64,000 nucleotides of DNA, taken from the NCBI RefSeq assembly GCF_017094465.1, contig NZ_CP064791.1, positions 1,054,001-1,118,000 on the forward strand, given 5' to 3'. The stretch comes from Halapricum desulfuricans (GTDB lineage: Archaea; Halobacteriota; Halobacteria; Halobacteriales; Haloarculaceae). The notes below the pieces were generated by a model. That model was not told the DNA's origin. It did not search any database and was given only the letters and a program-made list of their open reading frames with translations. Below are positions 1 through 8,570 of this stretch, piece by piece (positions within the stretch are counted from its first letter, which is position 1; each line of letters starts with the position of its first letter). Position numbers and translations under genes: made by a program.

Positions 1-809
1 CCGACCTCGGACATACTCAACATGTGCATACCGAACCGCTCGGCGACTTCGGCGCGACCCAGGACCCATTCGGCGGCGACGAACGTCCCTCCGGGTTCGA
101 GCGCCTCGAAGACGTTGCCGAAGTACTCGTTGATCCCCGACAGCGACAGCGAGACCGTCATGCGGGCGCTGAAGACGAGATCAAATCCGTCGGGAAGCGA
201 CTCGCGGGCGTCGCCCTCGACGACATCGAGATCCAGTTCCTCGTGGTGGTCGGCCAGCAACTCCAGCACCGATCGCTGGTCGAGCAGCGTCACGTCCGCA
301 CCGCGGCGGGCGAACTCGGCACCGAACCGACCCGGACCGCCGCCCACGTCGAGCACCTGGCCGGGGCGCGGATGGACGTGCTCGGCCGCCGTGACGATGG
401 CTCGGAGAGTGCCTTCCGGCACCGACGCCATCGCGCCCATGTAATTTTTAAACTCCTCTTCGCTCGGCTCCGGGGCCGAGCCGGTTCGCATCGTCTCCGG
501 GAGGTGGATGTAGTTCTCCAGCGAATCGACCCGGTGTGGCAGGATGCCACGCGCTGTGGGCGGCGTCTCGGGATCGAACCCGCGCAGTTCCTCGGTCGGG
601 ATGTACCCCTCGTCGGATTCCTGGGTGTAGCCCGCATCGGCCAGCGCTTCGAGGACGATCTCGGCGGCCCGGTCGGTGATACCCGCGTGCTCGGCGACAG
701 CGTCGGGTCGGCGCCGGCCCGCGAACAGTGCCTCGAACACGCCGGTCTCGCGGCAGGCCCACAGGAGAAACACCTCGTGGTGTCTGTCGTAGATCGCGTC
801 TGAACCCAT
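1..809 (-). CDS. SAM-dependent methyltransferase, O-methyltransferase-like (3' end outside window)
   Basis: The gene reads leftwards from an ATG at 809 and is still open at the window edge, so the C-terminus is missing. About 90 N-terminal residues look like the winged-helix dimerisation domain of plant-type O-methyltransferases (alpha-rich, with an AEHAGIT / VLEALADAGY helix-turn-helix pattern). A class I Rossmann methyltransferase domain follows, with the SAM-binding motif LDVGGGPGR near residues 152-160 and an acidic strand end DVTLLDQ. The substrate cannot be told. The start was chosen because MGSDAIYDRH begins the conserved helix and nothing coding-like precedes it. It is the last gene of a leftward group at this edge. 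Confidence 0.8.
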   Translation of the reverse strand, partial: MGSDAIYDRHHEVFLLWACRETGVFEALFAGRRRPDAVAEHAGITDRAAEIVLEALADAGYTQESDEGYIPTEELRGFDPETPPTARGILPHRVDSLENYIHLPETMRTGSAPEPSEEEFKNYMGAMASVPEGTLRAIVTAAEHVHPRPGQVLDVGGGPGRFGAEFARRGADVTLLDQRSVLELLADHHEELDLDVVEGDARESLPDGFDLVFSARMTVSLSLSGINEYFGNVFEALEPGGTFVAAEWVLGRAEVAERFGMHMLSMSEV

Positions 810-901
810 GGTGGGCGTTCAAACTGACTGTCAAAAAGTATTCGGGGGAATCCCACGTCGGCAGCGTATCGACGCCCGGTCACGGCGTTCGTTACGGCGG
901 C

Positions 902-2341
902 TCACTCCTGGGTCACCTCGAAGGACATATGGCAGGCCGGGAGCCGACGCACGGGATGGTTGTCCAGGTACGACAGATGCGGTCGGATCTCGAACTCGGG
1001 TTCGTCGTCCTCCATCTCGAAGAGAGAGGGATACACGTCGATGAAGTGGTATCCTGGCTCGCCGGTGGCTTGTAGGACAGTTCGGACTGTCGGACTACGG
1101 AGGTCCTCGCTGGCGCCACAGGCGTACCCCAGCGGCGCGTTGTCGTAGACGAAAAACGGCGCGCTCTCGTAGGCGGTCCAGCCGATGCCCGAAAGCTCGA
1201 TCTCGATCTCGGTTCCGACGGGGCCGCTCGTCGGCTCGAACGTCTCGATCGAGGGCTGCATCATGAACCCGGTCGCCGCGACTGACTGGCCGTCAACTTC
1301 TGCGAGGATTGGGCGCGTCGACCCCTCCGCGGGCGGGACCTCGAACTCGACCTGGAATCGGCCGTCGGCGTCTGTCGTCACCGCCGGCAGGATTCCGGGC
1401 CGGGCCGTCGGCGTCACTTCGAGCCCGCGGATACCCTCGCCGACGTGCTGGTACCACTTGAGATCGACCTCCGTCCGCGCCGGGAACTGCCGACCCGTGA
1501 TGATCGCCTGCGTGCCGGCCTGGCCGTACTGCGGCGTCACGTCCAGTTCGGCGTCAGTGTCTGCGTCGAGTTCGGGGTAATGGGCCTCGATGGGACTCTC
1601 TTCGAAGAGCGTGTCGACCCACGCTGTCGGCGGCGTCTCGGCCGGCTCGGTCACTTCGACCGTCCAGGCGTTCGCGCGGTCGCCGCCGACCGATCCGAGC
1701 GGCGACTGGGTGTTGTTCGCGACGAACGGCACGCCGCGGTAGTTGCGCCAGACCTGAATGACGTGTTTGCCTGGTGGGCCGACCGCCCGAACCTGTGCGG
1801 TCGCCGTGCCCCGGTTGCGAACGCCCGTGACGAACCCGACGAACTGGTTGTCCCAGGCGATCTGGAAGTTGTTCGACTCGACGGACGGGCCGATCCCGTA
1901 CCCTCGGACCACGAACGCATCGCCCATCGGCGCCTCCGTCCGATCGATCTCGAACCATGGCCGAACTTCGAACTCCGCCCGCGCGAGGACGCTATCGCCG
2001 TCCTGAAGCGTAATCTTGTGGGTGCCGCCGTAGTCTTCGGGGACCGTCCAGCTTGTTTCGAACGCGCCTCGTTCGTCGGTCCTGACGGTCGTGATCGTCT
2101 CAGTTCGGGGCTGGTACTGCGGCCCGACGACCCGATTGGCTCCGATGATGGCCCACTCCCCATCGCTCGTCTGCCAGACGAGGTCGTACGTTTCGTCCGT
2201 GGGGAACTCCCGCCCGCGGATCGTCAACTCGTCGCCGACGTATCCGTCCTCGTCACTCAGTTCGAGCGTCCCCCGCGCGTCACCCGTTCGCCGGTCCGCA
2301 AGCCGATCTTGCAGTTCCGAGGAGAGGTCGGAGTCGTCCAT
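902..2341 (-). CDS. Hypothetical protein with four IPT/TIG-like Ig-fold repeats
   Basis: A 479-residue acidic, beta-rich protein with no signal peptide and no membrane segment. Four stretches share the IPT/TIG pattern of Gly-x-x-(V/L)-T-(I/V)-x-G-x-x-F with a hydrophobic strand after it: about residues 33-60 (GYVGDELTIRGREF), 137-165 (APMGDAFVVRGYGI), 269-300 (QYGQAGTQAIITGRQF) and 369-400 (PTSGPVGTEIEIELSGIGW). Between them lie further beta strands with aromatic residues. IPT folds are usually protein- or sugar-binding modules of surface proteins or transcription factors, so finding them in a protein without an export signal is unusual. No catalytic motif is seen. The function is unknown. 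It stands between the methyltransferase gene and the MgtC-family gene on the same strand. Confidence 0.75.
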   Translation of the reverse strand: MDDSDLSSELQDRLADRRTGDARGTLELSDEDGYVGDELTIRGREFPTDETYDLVWQTSDGEWAIIGANRVVGPQYQPRTETITTVRTDERGAFETSWTVPEDYGGTHKITLQDGDSVLARAEFEVRPWFEIDRTEAPMGDAFVVRGYGIGPSVESNNFQIAWDNQFVGFVTGVRNRGTATAQVRAVGPPGKHVIQVWRNYRGVPFVANNTQSPLGSVGGDRANAWTVEVTEPAETPPTAWVDTLFEESPIEAHYPELDADTDAELDVTPQYGQAGTQAIITGRQFPARTEVDLKWYQHVGEGIRGLEVTPTARPGILPAVTTDADGRFQVEFEVPPAEGSTRPILAEVDGQSVAATGFMMQPSIETFEPTSGPVGTEIEIELSGIGWTAYESAPFFVYDNAPLGYACGASEDLRSPTVRTVLQATGEPGYHFIDVYPSLFEMEDDEPEFEIRPHLSYLDNHPVRRLPACHMSFEVTQE

Positions 2342-2405
2342 ACTCGTCGTTCAGCACCTGGGAGGAAATAGCTTGGCTCGGCCGGGATCGACCCCGAACG
2401 GACAG

Positions 2406-3659
2406 TCACACGACTAGCAGAACGACGCCGCTCGCCACGACGATCCCGAGCACGATCGCGACGAGGTGGCCCAGTTTCCGCGTCCCAAGCGCCCATGCCA
2501 GCGCGGCCTTGACGAACGTGTTGGCGATTGCTGCGATGACGATCCCGGTGGTCGCGACCTCCGCGGAGACGGTCCCCTCAGCGGCGAGTCGGCTCAGCGT
2601 GAGCGTCATGGCGTCGACGTCCGCCAGCCCGGAAAAGAATGCCGTCGCGTAGATCCCCGACGCGCCGAGCCACTCGTTGGCGTACTCGGAGACGAGCAGG
2701 ACAACAGCGAAGATCGCACCGAACAAAAGCGCCGGCCGGAGCCGGAACGGGTTCTCCAGTTCGTCCGGTTCGATAGATTCCTCGGCGGTCGTCCGCCAGT
2801 ACAGCAGGACTGCGGCGACAGCGCCGACGAGCGTCATCGCACCCAGCGGCAGGGCGACGGAAGACAATAGCGCGGGATTGACGACAGCGACCTCGATGAG
2901 CGCCCGCGGAAACATGACGATCGAGGCAGTCACGACCGCGAAGGCACAGACGTGATACAGTGACCTGTTCTGGACGGTCTTTTCGGCCATCGAGACCGTC
3001 GTCGCCGTCGAGGAGACGAACCCGCCCACGACACCGGTTATCGCAATCCCACGTTCCGGCCCCAGGACGCGTCCGAGCACGTACGCGACGAACCCGAGCC
3101 CGGTGACGAACACGACCATCAGCCAGACGAAGCGCGGATTGAGGCCGTACAGCGCCTCGAGTTCGCGGTCGGGAAGCGCGGGCAGGACCACCAGTACCAC
3201 GAGCACGAACTTCGCCGAGGCGAGCCGTTCGCTGCGCTCGATCCGGTCGGCGAACTCGTGGATCGGGTCCTTGACCGTGAGCAAGACGGTGACTGCGCCG
3301 CCGACGACGACCGCGAGCGTGGCCGCCTGCTGGGAGTGCATCGTCATCGCCCCGAGCAACACCGTCAGCAGCGCGGCCGCGACCGTCGTGAGGCCGATGT
3401 CCCGTTCGTAGACGACCCGGGCGACGTACGCAACCGTCAGCGGGATCGCGAACACGGCGAGCGCGGCCGGGAACGCATCGGGAAAAAAGCCCCAGACGAG
3501 CGCGCCGTACAGCGCGAACAGCGGGAAGGTCCGGCTGCCGGCGATCGCACCCGCGGACTCGCTTTGCTCGCGCTCGATCCCGATGAGCGCCCCAAGGCCG
3601 AACGCGACCAGCAGGTGGAGGACGACTTCCGCCAGCGGGTCCGCGACTGGATCGACCAT
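2406..3659 (-). CDS. MgtC/SapB family membrane protein with DUF4010-type C-terminal half
   Basis: A 417-residue polytopic membrane protein. The N-terminal part has the MgtC/SapB signature: a transmembrane helix followed by GLGALIGIERE near residues 17-27, then SRTFPLFALYGALVW. The C-terminal half contains several more hydrophobic helices (for example around residues 190-260 and 310-417), matching the MgtC-DUF4010 fusion that is common in archaea. In bacteria MgtC proteins are linked to magnesium limitation and ATP-synthase control, but transport by these fusions is not shown, so a role in ion or membrane homeostasis is an inference. The first ATG of the frame gives the expected N-terminus. 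Confidence 0.85.
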   Translation of the reverse strand: MVDPVADPLAEVVLHLLVAFGLGALIGIEREQSESAGAIAGSRTFPLFALYGALVWGFFPDAFPAALAVFAIPLTVAYVARVVYERDIGLTTVAAALLTVLLGAMTMHSQQAATLAVVVGGAVTVLLTVKDPIHEFADRIERSERLASAKFVLVVLVVLPALPDRELEALYGLNPRFVWLMVVFVTGLGFVAYVLGRVLGPERGIAITGVVGGFVSSTATTVSMAEKTVQNRSLYHVCAFAVVTASIVMFPRALIEVAVVNPALLSSVALPLGAMTLVGAVAAVLLYWRTTAEESIEPDELENPFRLRPALLFGAIFAVVLLVSEYANEWLGASGIYATAFFSGLADVDAMTLTLSRLAAEGTVSAEVATTGIVIAAIANTFVKAALAWALGTRKLGHLVAIVLGIVVASGVVLLVV

Positions 3660-3730
3660 TGTCTAGACGTTTCGGCCCGGGTATTGTCAAACGACCGGCC
3701 ACCGGCGACGTCCGGCACGCGAGTGAAAAA

Positions 3731-4240
3731 TCAGTCGCCGCGTACTTCCCCGGCGACGTCTTCGAGCAGTCGGTACTTCGCCGGCGAGTAGGCGATCACG
3801 CGCACGTCTTCCAGGGTGTCGGGCTCGTAGGCCGCGATCTCTTCGCACACCAGCCGCGCCCCGTCCTCGAACTCGAAGGCGGCTGCTCCCGTCCCGAGGA
3901 TTGGCACGACCAGCGATTCACAGCCGAGTTCGTCGGCTGTCTCGAGGCTGTTTCGAGTCGCATCGCGGATGCTCTGGTCGGTCGCGCGGCCGTCGTCGTA
4001 GTGTGGCATCGCGGCCGCGTGGATGACGTACTCGGCGTCGAGTTCGTAGGCGTCGGTGACGGCCACCTCGCCGAGGTCGACCGGCCCCTTCGAGGTGGCT
4101 TCCTCGTTGATCGGGCCGTTCGCGCCGCGTCGAAGTGCCCCGGCGACGCCGCTGCCCATCTGCAGGCTCGTCCCGGCAGCGTTGACCAGTGCGTCGGCGC
4201 GCTGTTCGGCGATATCTCCCTGAACGACGCTGAGCTCCAT
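3731..4240 (-). CDS. Macro-domain protein (ADP-ribose / O-acetyl-ADP-ribose binding or hydrolysis)
   Basis: A single macro domain of 169 residues. The hallmark motifs are present in order: VVQGDIAEQRADALVNAAG at the N-terminus (strand, NAAG loop), GSGVAGALRRGA (glycine-rich ligand loop), YVIHAAAMPHY, and LGTGAAAFEFEDG near the end (diphosphate loop). Known macro-domain enzymes remove ADP-ribose from proteins or deacetylate O-acetyl-ADP-ribose, and the conserved Asn in NAAG fits an active enzyme. The start at 4240 (MELSVV) is preferred over an ATG five codons upstream. On the minus strand an ATTTTACTG TATA-like box lies about 29 nt before it (near 4269), which implies a leaderless transcript. 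Confidence 0.88.
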   Translation of the reverse strand: MELSVVQGDIAEQRADALVNAAGTSLQMGSGVAGALRRGANGPINEEATSKGPVDLGEVAVTDAYELDAEYVIHAAAMPHYDDGRATDQSIRDATRNSLETADELGCESLVVPILGTGAAAFEFEDGARLVCEEIAAYEPDTLEDVRVIAYSPAKYRLLEDVAGEVRGD

Positions 4241-4295
4241 GTCCGGTAGATACACGCCCCCGACAGTAAAATCTCACCTCGTTCCCGGAAGCCGC

Positions 4296-5018
4296 CTACT
4301 CGACGGCGTCAATCGCCGCTTCGAGCGTGAACGACCCCTCGTAGAGTGCACTCCCGACGACGACCGCGGCCGCACCGGCCTCTTGGAGTGCCTGTACGTC
4401 TTCGATCGTCGCGACGCCGCCGCTGGCGACCACCGGGATGTCGACGGCTTCGACGACCCGACGGACCGGCTCCGTCCGGACGCCGTCGAGTTGCCCTTCC
4501 ACGTCGACGTCAGTGAAGAGGATCCCGCCGGCCCCCAGATCCGCGTATCGCTCGGCGGCTTCGGCCGGGTCGAGACCGGTGCCCTCCGTCCAGCCGGAGA
4601 CGACGACCTCGCCGTCCTTGGCGTCGAGACTCACGAGCACGCTTTCGGGGTGTACGTCGCTGATCTCGGCGACGATCTCGGGGTTCTCGACGGCGGCCGT
4701 GCCGAGGATGACCCGGTTGACGCCCCCGTTGAGGAGTCCGACCGCGTCCTCGACGGTTCGGATCCCGCCGCCGAGCTGGACGTCCACGTCGACGGCCTCG
4801 CGGATCGCCTCGATCGCGGCGGCGTTCTCGCGCTCGCCCTCGAACGCGCCGTCGAGATCGACGAGGTGGAGCGTCCGTGCGCCCGCTTCGACCCACCGCT
4901 GGGCGGCCTCGACCGGATCGCCGTAGGTCTTCCCGGTCCCGCGCTCGCCGCCGACCAGCTGGACGACCTGGCCGCCCTGCATGTCCACGGCAGGGACGAC
5001 CTCGAACTGTTCGAACAT
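4296..5018 (-). CDS. hisA: HisA, ProFAR isomerase of histidine biosynthesis
   Basis: Phosphoribosylformimino-5-aminoimidazole carboxamide ribotide isomerase, the fourth step of histidine biosynthesis. The 240-residue TIM barrel begins MFEQFEVVPAVDMQGGQVV, with the catalytic Asp of PAVD. It carries the HisA/HisF family motifs HLVDLDGA, QLGGGIRT, NRVILGTAA, GILFTDVDVEGQLDG (second catalytic Asp region) and PVVASGGV, and ends in the phosphate loop AAAVVVGSALYEG. The frame stays open nine codons further upstream, but homologous HisA proteins start at the methionine chosen here. No other histidine gene is in the window, as is usual for scattered haloarchaeal his genes. Confidence 0.96.
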   Translation of the reverse strand: MFEQFEVVPAVDMQGGQVVQLVGGERGTGKTYGDPVEAAQRWVEAGARTLHLVDLDGAFEGERENAAAIEAIREAVDVDVQLGGGIRTVEDAVGLLNGGVNRVILGTAAVENPEIVAEISDVHPESVLVSLDAKDGEVVVSGWTEGTGLDPAEAAERYADLGAGGILFTDVDVEGQLDGVRTEPVRRVVEAVDIPVVASGGVATIEDVQALQEAGAAAVVVGSALYEGSFTLEAAIDAVE

Positions 5019-5135
5019 GCCTCTCTCTGGGAGCAGGCGGGGCAAAACGGGTTCGATTCCGTCTACGGTGTCGTCCGGACGTCCAGTTCGTCGTCACACC
5101 AGTTCCGTCGCTATCCAGAGTTCACCGCTGCTGTG

Positions 5136-5588
5136 TCAGGTTCGCCGCCGGAGGTATCGTGCGGCGACAAGCGGGGCGACGAGCAGTGTCACGGGCACGA
5201 GTATCCAGATCCGGCCGGCAAGCACGTCGTAGTCGGCCAGCAGGACGGCCCAGGATTTGCCCACGACGTAGTGGCCAAAGCCAAACTCGAACGCGAGCGT
5301 CAGGACCGTCCAGAGGCCGCCGACGGCCAGCAGCGTCCGCCGCTCGGCCTCCTGGGCGAACCGCTCGACGTACAGTACTGCGACGATTGCGACCGCAACG
5401 GTAAGCAGGAGCGTGCTGAGGACGTGTGCCCCCGCGTCACCGAGCGAGGGGGCTAGCACCGCCTCGCGGAAGATACCGTTGAGTACCGCCAGGACGGCCA
5501 GTCCGGCCCAGACGGCCAGCGCCGGCCCGAGCAGGCGACGCCACGAGGATCGGATCTGTGTGTTGACCTGTGATGTAGGCGCTTCCAT
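5136..5588 (-). CDS. Four-helix membrane protein, unknown function
   Basis: A 150-residue integral membrane protein with about four hydrophobic helices (residues about 20-40, 58-78, 85-105 and 122-145) and a basic C-terminus (ARYLRRRT). No family was recognised with confidence. The gene is divergent from truA, with about 128 bp between the start codons, and lies 117 bp downstream of hisA on the same strand. Nothing in the sequence identifies a ligand. Confidence 0.7.
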   Translation of the reverse strand: MEAPTSQVNTQIRSSWRRLLGPALAVWAGLAVLAVLNGIFREAVLAPSLGDAGAHVLSTLLLTVAVAIVAVLYVERFAQEAERRTLLAVGGLWTVLTLAFEFGFGHYVVGKSWAVLLADYDVLAGRIWILVPVTLLVAPLVAARYLRRRT

Positions 5589-5716
5589 GCGATGACAGAC
5601 GCGTCCGGCCGATATGAAACCGTATTGACGCGTGTCAGCAGGTGCCTCTCGATGCCGAGACGCGACGTAGCGGCAGGGACCGAACGTGTCTTTTCGGTCC
5701 CCCGCGTACCCCCGAC

Positions 5717-6529
5717 ATGCGCGCGTTTCGGATCGCCTACGACGGCCGTCCGTTCCACGGGTTCCAGCGCCAGCCCGACGTGTCGACGGTGGCCGACACG
5801 CTGCTCTCGGCTCTCCGCGAACTGGACGTACCCTTCGATGGCGATACGCCGCCGGGGTACGCCGCGGCGGGCCGGACTGACGCCGGTGTCTCGGCGCTCG
5901 CCCAGACGGTCGCCTTCGAGGCCCCGGAGTGGCTCTCTCCGGCGGCGTTCAACAGCGCACTCCCTGCGGATGTCCGCGCGTGGGCACACGCCGACGCTCC
6001 GGACGGCTTTCACGCCACGCACGACGCGACAGAGCGGGGGTACACCTATCATCTCTATGCGCCCGGGGTCGATCGCTCGCGAGCGCGTGACGGAGCGCGA
6101 CTGCTCGCCGGCGAACACGACTTTCACAACCTCACGCCGGACGAGACCGGAACCGTCCGGGAGCTCACAATCGAGGTCGAGCGCGACGGGCCGTTTCTCG
6201 TCTGTCGGTTCCGGGCTGGGGGGTTCGCACGGCAGCTCGTCCGGCGACTCGTGACGCTGCTGGCGTCGTTCGCCCGCGGCGAGGCCGACCGCGACCGGAT
6301 CGAGCGCGTGCTCGGCCCCGAACCCCTCCCTGGACCCGACGGGGTCGGTCCCGCGCCGCCGGAGCCGCTGGTGTTGACCGACGTCGACTATCCCGAACTG
6401 AGCTTTCAGCCCGACGAGAACGGGACGGCGAGCGCTCGCGAGATCTTCGGACAGCGCCACCGGGAGCTGCGCTCGCGGGCCGAGGTCGCGAGGTCGATCC
6501 ACCAACGACTCCCGACAGATCCCGACTGA
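5717..6529 (+). CDS. truA: TruA, tRNA pseudouridine synthase
   Basis: An archaeal member of the TruA family, which converts uridines 38-40 of the tRNA anticodon arm to pseudouridine. The 270-residue protein starts MRAFRIAYDGRPFHGFQRQ. The catalytic motif AAGRTDAGVSALAQ places the nucleophilic Asp at about residue 55. Later family motifs are FHATHDATERGYTYHLY and HDFHNLT, and a FRAGGFARQLVRRLV segment forms the active-site floor. The ORF extends 25 codons upstream, but that part is not conserved-looking and the ATG at 5717 is the usual TruA start. Confidence 0.95.
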   Translation: MRAFRIAYDGRPFHGFQRQPDVSTVADTLLSALRELDVPFDGDTPPGYAAAGRTDAGVSALAQTVAFEAPEWLSPAAFNSALPADVRAWAHADAPDGFHATHDATERGYTYHLYAPGVDRSRARDGARLLAGEHDFHNLTPDETGTVRELTIEVERDGPFLVCRFRAGGFARQLVRRLVTLLASFARGEADRDRIERVLGPEPLPGPDGVGPAPPEPLVLTDVDYPELSFQPDENGTASAREIFGQRHRELRSRAEVARSIHQRLPTDPD

Positions 6530-6581
6530 CCGACTACTGCAGCCGAGAGGTACAAACCGCTCCAGGCCCGAGAGAAAGCCG

Positions 6582-6800
6582 ATGGATCGATCACAACTCG
6601 TGACGGGAGGCTTGCTCCTGGCCGCGGTCGTTCTCGTCCCCGGGATCTCCAACTACGCGCTGACCCAGCTCGGGTACGGGACGCTCGGCACGGCGATCTG
6701 GTACGGCGGGTACGGGATCGGCGTCGTCCTCGTCTGGGCGCTGTGGCTCCGCCCGCTGGACATCTCCGGCCCGAACGACCGCGACTATCCCGGGGAGTGA
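6582..6800 (+). CDS. Small two-helix membrane protein
   Basis: A 72-residue protein with two hydrophobic helices (about residues 7-25 and 38-57) and a hydrophilic tail rich in Asp and Pro. It lies 52 bp after truA and 25 bp before the next small gene, so all three may be cotranscribed. No family name can be given. The reading frame has haloarchaeal codon use and a purine-rich GAGAGAAAG stretch just before the ATG. Confidence 0.65.
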   Translation: MDRSQLVTGGLLLAAVVLVPGISNYALTQLGYGTLGTAIWYGGYGIGVVLVWALWLRPLDISGPNDRDYPGE

Positions 6801-6825
6801 TGGACGAGCGTGTCCTGTCTCCACT

Positions 6826-7101
6826 ATGGGATCCGAGACAGTCCGCCTCTGGCTGGTCGAGCGTACCTATTCTGACGACGAGCAGAACCTGATCATCCTC
6901 GTCTACGCGACGACTGATGGCCGTCGGTACTTCCGCAAGGAGCGGGCACTGACCAGCTTCACCGGCGCCGAGCGCGAGACGACGGCAGCGATCGAGGAGC
7001 ACCCGGACAGCCTCGGAACCGTCGAGCCGGGCGATCGGGAGCGCTACGCCGCCGAAGCCGGCCGGATGGCCTCGAAACACGACCCGGACGACAGCGTCTG
7101 A
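6826..7101 (+). CDS. Small conserved-looking haloarchaeal protein
   Basis: A 91-residue soluble acidic protein beginning MGSETVRLWLVERTYS. It has two predicted beta strands (VRLWLVERTY, NLIILVYATTDG), a basic turn (RRYFRKERAL) and a helical, charged C-terminus. The pattern looks like a small single-domain haloarchaeal protein, but I do not recognise a function. It follows the small membrane protein gene by 25 bp and is probably in the same transcript. Confidence 0.65.
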   Translation: MGSETVRLWLVERTYSDDEQNLIILVYATTDGRRYFRKERALTSFTGAERETTAAIEEHPDSLGTVEPGDRERYAAEAGRMASKHDPDDSV

Positions 7102-7198
7102 CGCTCGGAGGACGGCCGCAGGGACAACCGCGCCTGGCGTACGCTCGCAGTTTGCAGGGACCGGAACGGACTTTTCTACGAAGGCCACAGTTCGAGTA

Positions 7199-8479
7199 AT
7201 GGCAGAGCGCGGTATCTCGCGGCGTTCGTTCGCGAAGGCGGCTGTGGCGATCGGTGGTGCAAGCGCGCTGGCGGCGTGTCTGGATCGCGGTGACACCGAG
7301 CCGATCCCCTCGGGTCCGGACGACCTATCGACGCTCCCACGTCGCCAGCACGCCTGGAACGAGTCGCTACCGACCGACGAACACGGCAACGTCCGGACGC
7401 CCTATCACCACCTGCTGCTGTATTACGACTACGGCAGCGCTGAGACCGCTGCCGGCGGAGCGACGCCGACCGCCGACGAACGCGAAACCGTCGAGAATAC
7501 CCTTCGGAGTCTGGAGCGAGCGTACGAGCACTCCAACGACGGGCTGTTGTTCACGGTCGGCTACTCCCGGCGGTACTTCGAGCGTTACGACGCGGCGCTG
7601 CCCGAGAGCGTCGATCTGCCGCGACCGGACGCGCTCGCGCCCTTCGAGGACCCCGAACGCGACGAGTTCGATGTCGTAGTCCACCTCGCGAGCGACCGTG
7701 CTGACGCCCTCCTGGAAGCCGAAGAGGCGCTTCGGGGCAACCGCGAGACGGCGAACGGCGAGGAGATGGCCGCCGCGCTTGAGGACGTGCTGCGGTTTCG
7801 CGAGCGCCGGACGGGCTTCATCGGCGAAGGAATGCCGGCCGAACGTGACGACGTCGACGGCGTGCCGGACGGGGCAGTGCCCGAGGACGCACCGATGTAT
7901 ATGGGCTTCAAGTCCGGGTTCCGTGCCAACCAGGCCACCGAAGAGCGGGTGACGATCGGGTCGGGTCCCTTCGAGGGCGGGACCACCCAGCACGTCTCGA
8001 AGATCCGGCTCCACCTCGAGCAGTGGTACGAGCAGGACAGCCGCTCTCAGCGCGTGAGCAAGATGTTCTGTCCGGCCCACGCCCAGGAAGACCGGGTCGA
8101 GGGCGCGGGACAGAACCTCGGCGACGCCAGCGGCGCCAGCGCCTGTCCGGCCCACACGACAGACGCCCGCGAGAACGGCGTCGTCGGACATGCCCAGAAG
8201 AACACCGCTGCCCGCGAGGACGGGGCCCCGATTATGTTACGCCGGGACTTCGATTCGACAGATGACGAGGCAGCCGGATTGCACTTTCTGGCACTACAGC
8301 GCGAGATCGGGGACTTCGTCGAGACCCGCGAGGCGATGAACGGCACCGACGCCAACGAGGCCAGCGGCGCGGTCGGAGTGCGCCATAACAACGGGATCCT
8401 CCAGTATATGACCGTCCTGCGTCGGGGAAACTACCTGTTGCCGCCCAGAGACAAGCGCGCGCTACCCCGGCCGAGTTGA
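7199..8479 (+). CDS. Tat-exported Dyp-type peroxidase homologue (lipoprotein) with altered distal motif
   Basis: The N-terminus has a twin-arginine signal (SRRSFAK at residues 7-13) and a lipobox ending at Cys27 (LAAC), so the protein is probably a Tat-exported lipoprotein on the outer face of the membrane. The C-terminal half resembles dye-decolourising peroxidases. It has a HVSKIRLHLEQW segment, a VVGHAQKN segment supplying the likely proximal heme His331, and then APIMLRRDF followed by GLHFLALQREIGDF. The distal GxxDG motif of the family is instead GFKSG at residues 236-240, so the catalytic Asp is Ser. A CTTTTCTA TATA-like box about 25 nt before the ATG suggests a leaderless transcript. 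A P19-like metal-binding lipoprotein gene follows 91 bp downstream. Together they resemble the iron-uptake pairing of EfeB-type peroxidases with periplasmic iron proteins, which is an inference from context. Confidence 0.8.
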   Translation: MAERGISRRSFAKAAVAIGGASALAACLDRGDTEPIPSGPDDLSTLPRRQHAWNESLPTDEHGNVRTPYHHLLLYYDYGSAETAAGGATPTADERETVENTLRSLERAYEHSNDGLLFTVGYSRRYFERYDAALPESVDLPRPDALAPFEDPERDEFDVVVHLASDRADALLEAEEALRGNRETANGEEMAAALEDVLRFRERRTGFIGEGMPAERDDVDGVPDGAVPEDAPMYMGFKSGFRANQATEERVTIGSGPFEGGTTQHVSKIRLHLEQWYEQDSRSQRVSKMFCPAHAQEDRVEGAGQNLGDASGASACPAHTTDARENGVVGHAQKNTAAREDGAPIMLRRDFDSTDDEAAGLHFLALQREIGDFVETREAMNGTDANEASGAVGVRHNNGILQYMTVLRRGNYLLPPRDKRALPRPS

Positions 8480-8570
8480 TCCGTTGCTCTCGTGGTCCGT
8501 GGCCGGGCTGTGTCCCACAGAGATGGCCGCGACCGTGTCGCTATTGTGCGTCCGGCCCGGATTTTGGGTG

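Noticed and set aside
571-590. GGGATCGAACCCGCG resembling a tRNA T-arm on the minus strand
   Set aside because: It is inside the methyltransferase reading frame and has no tRNA partner arms nearby.
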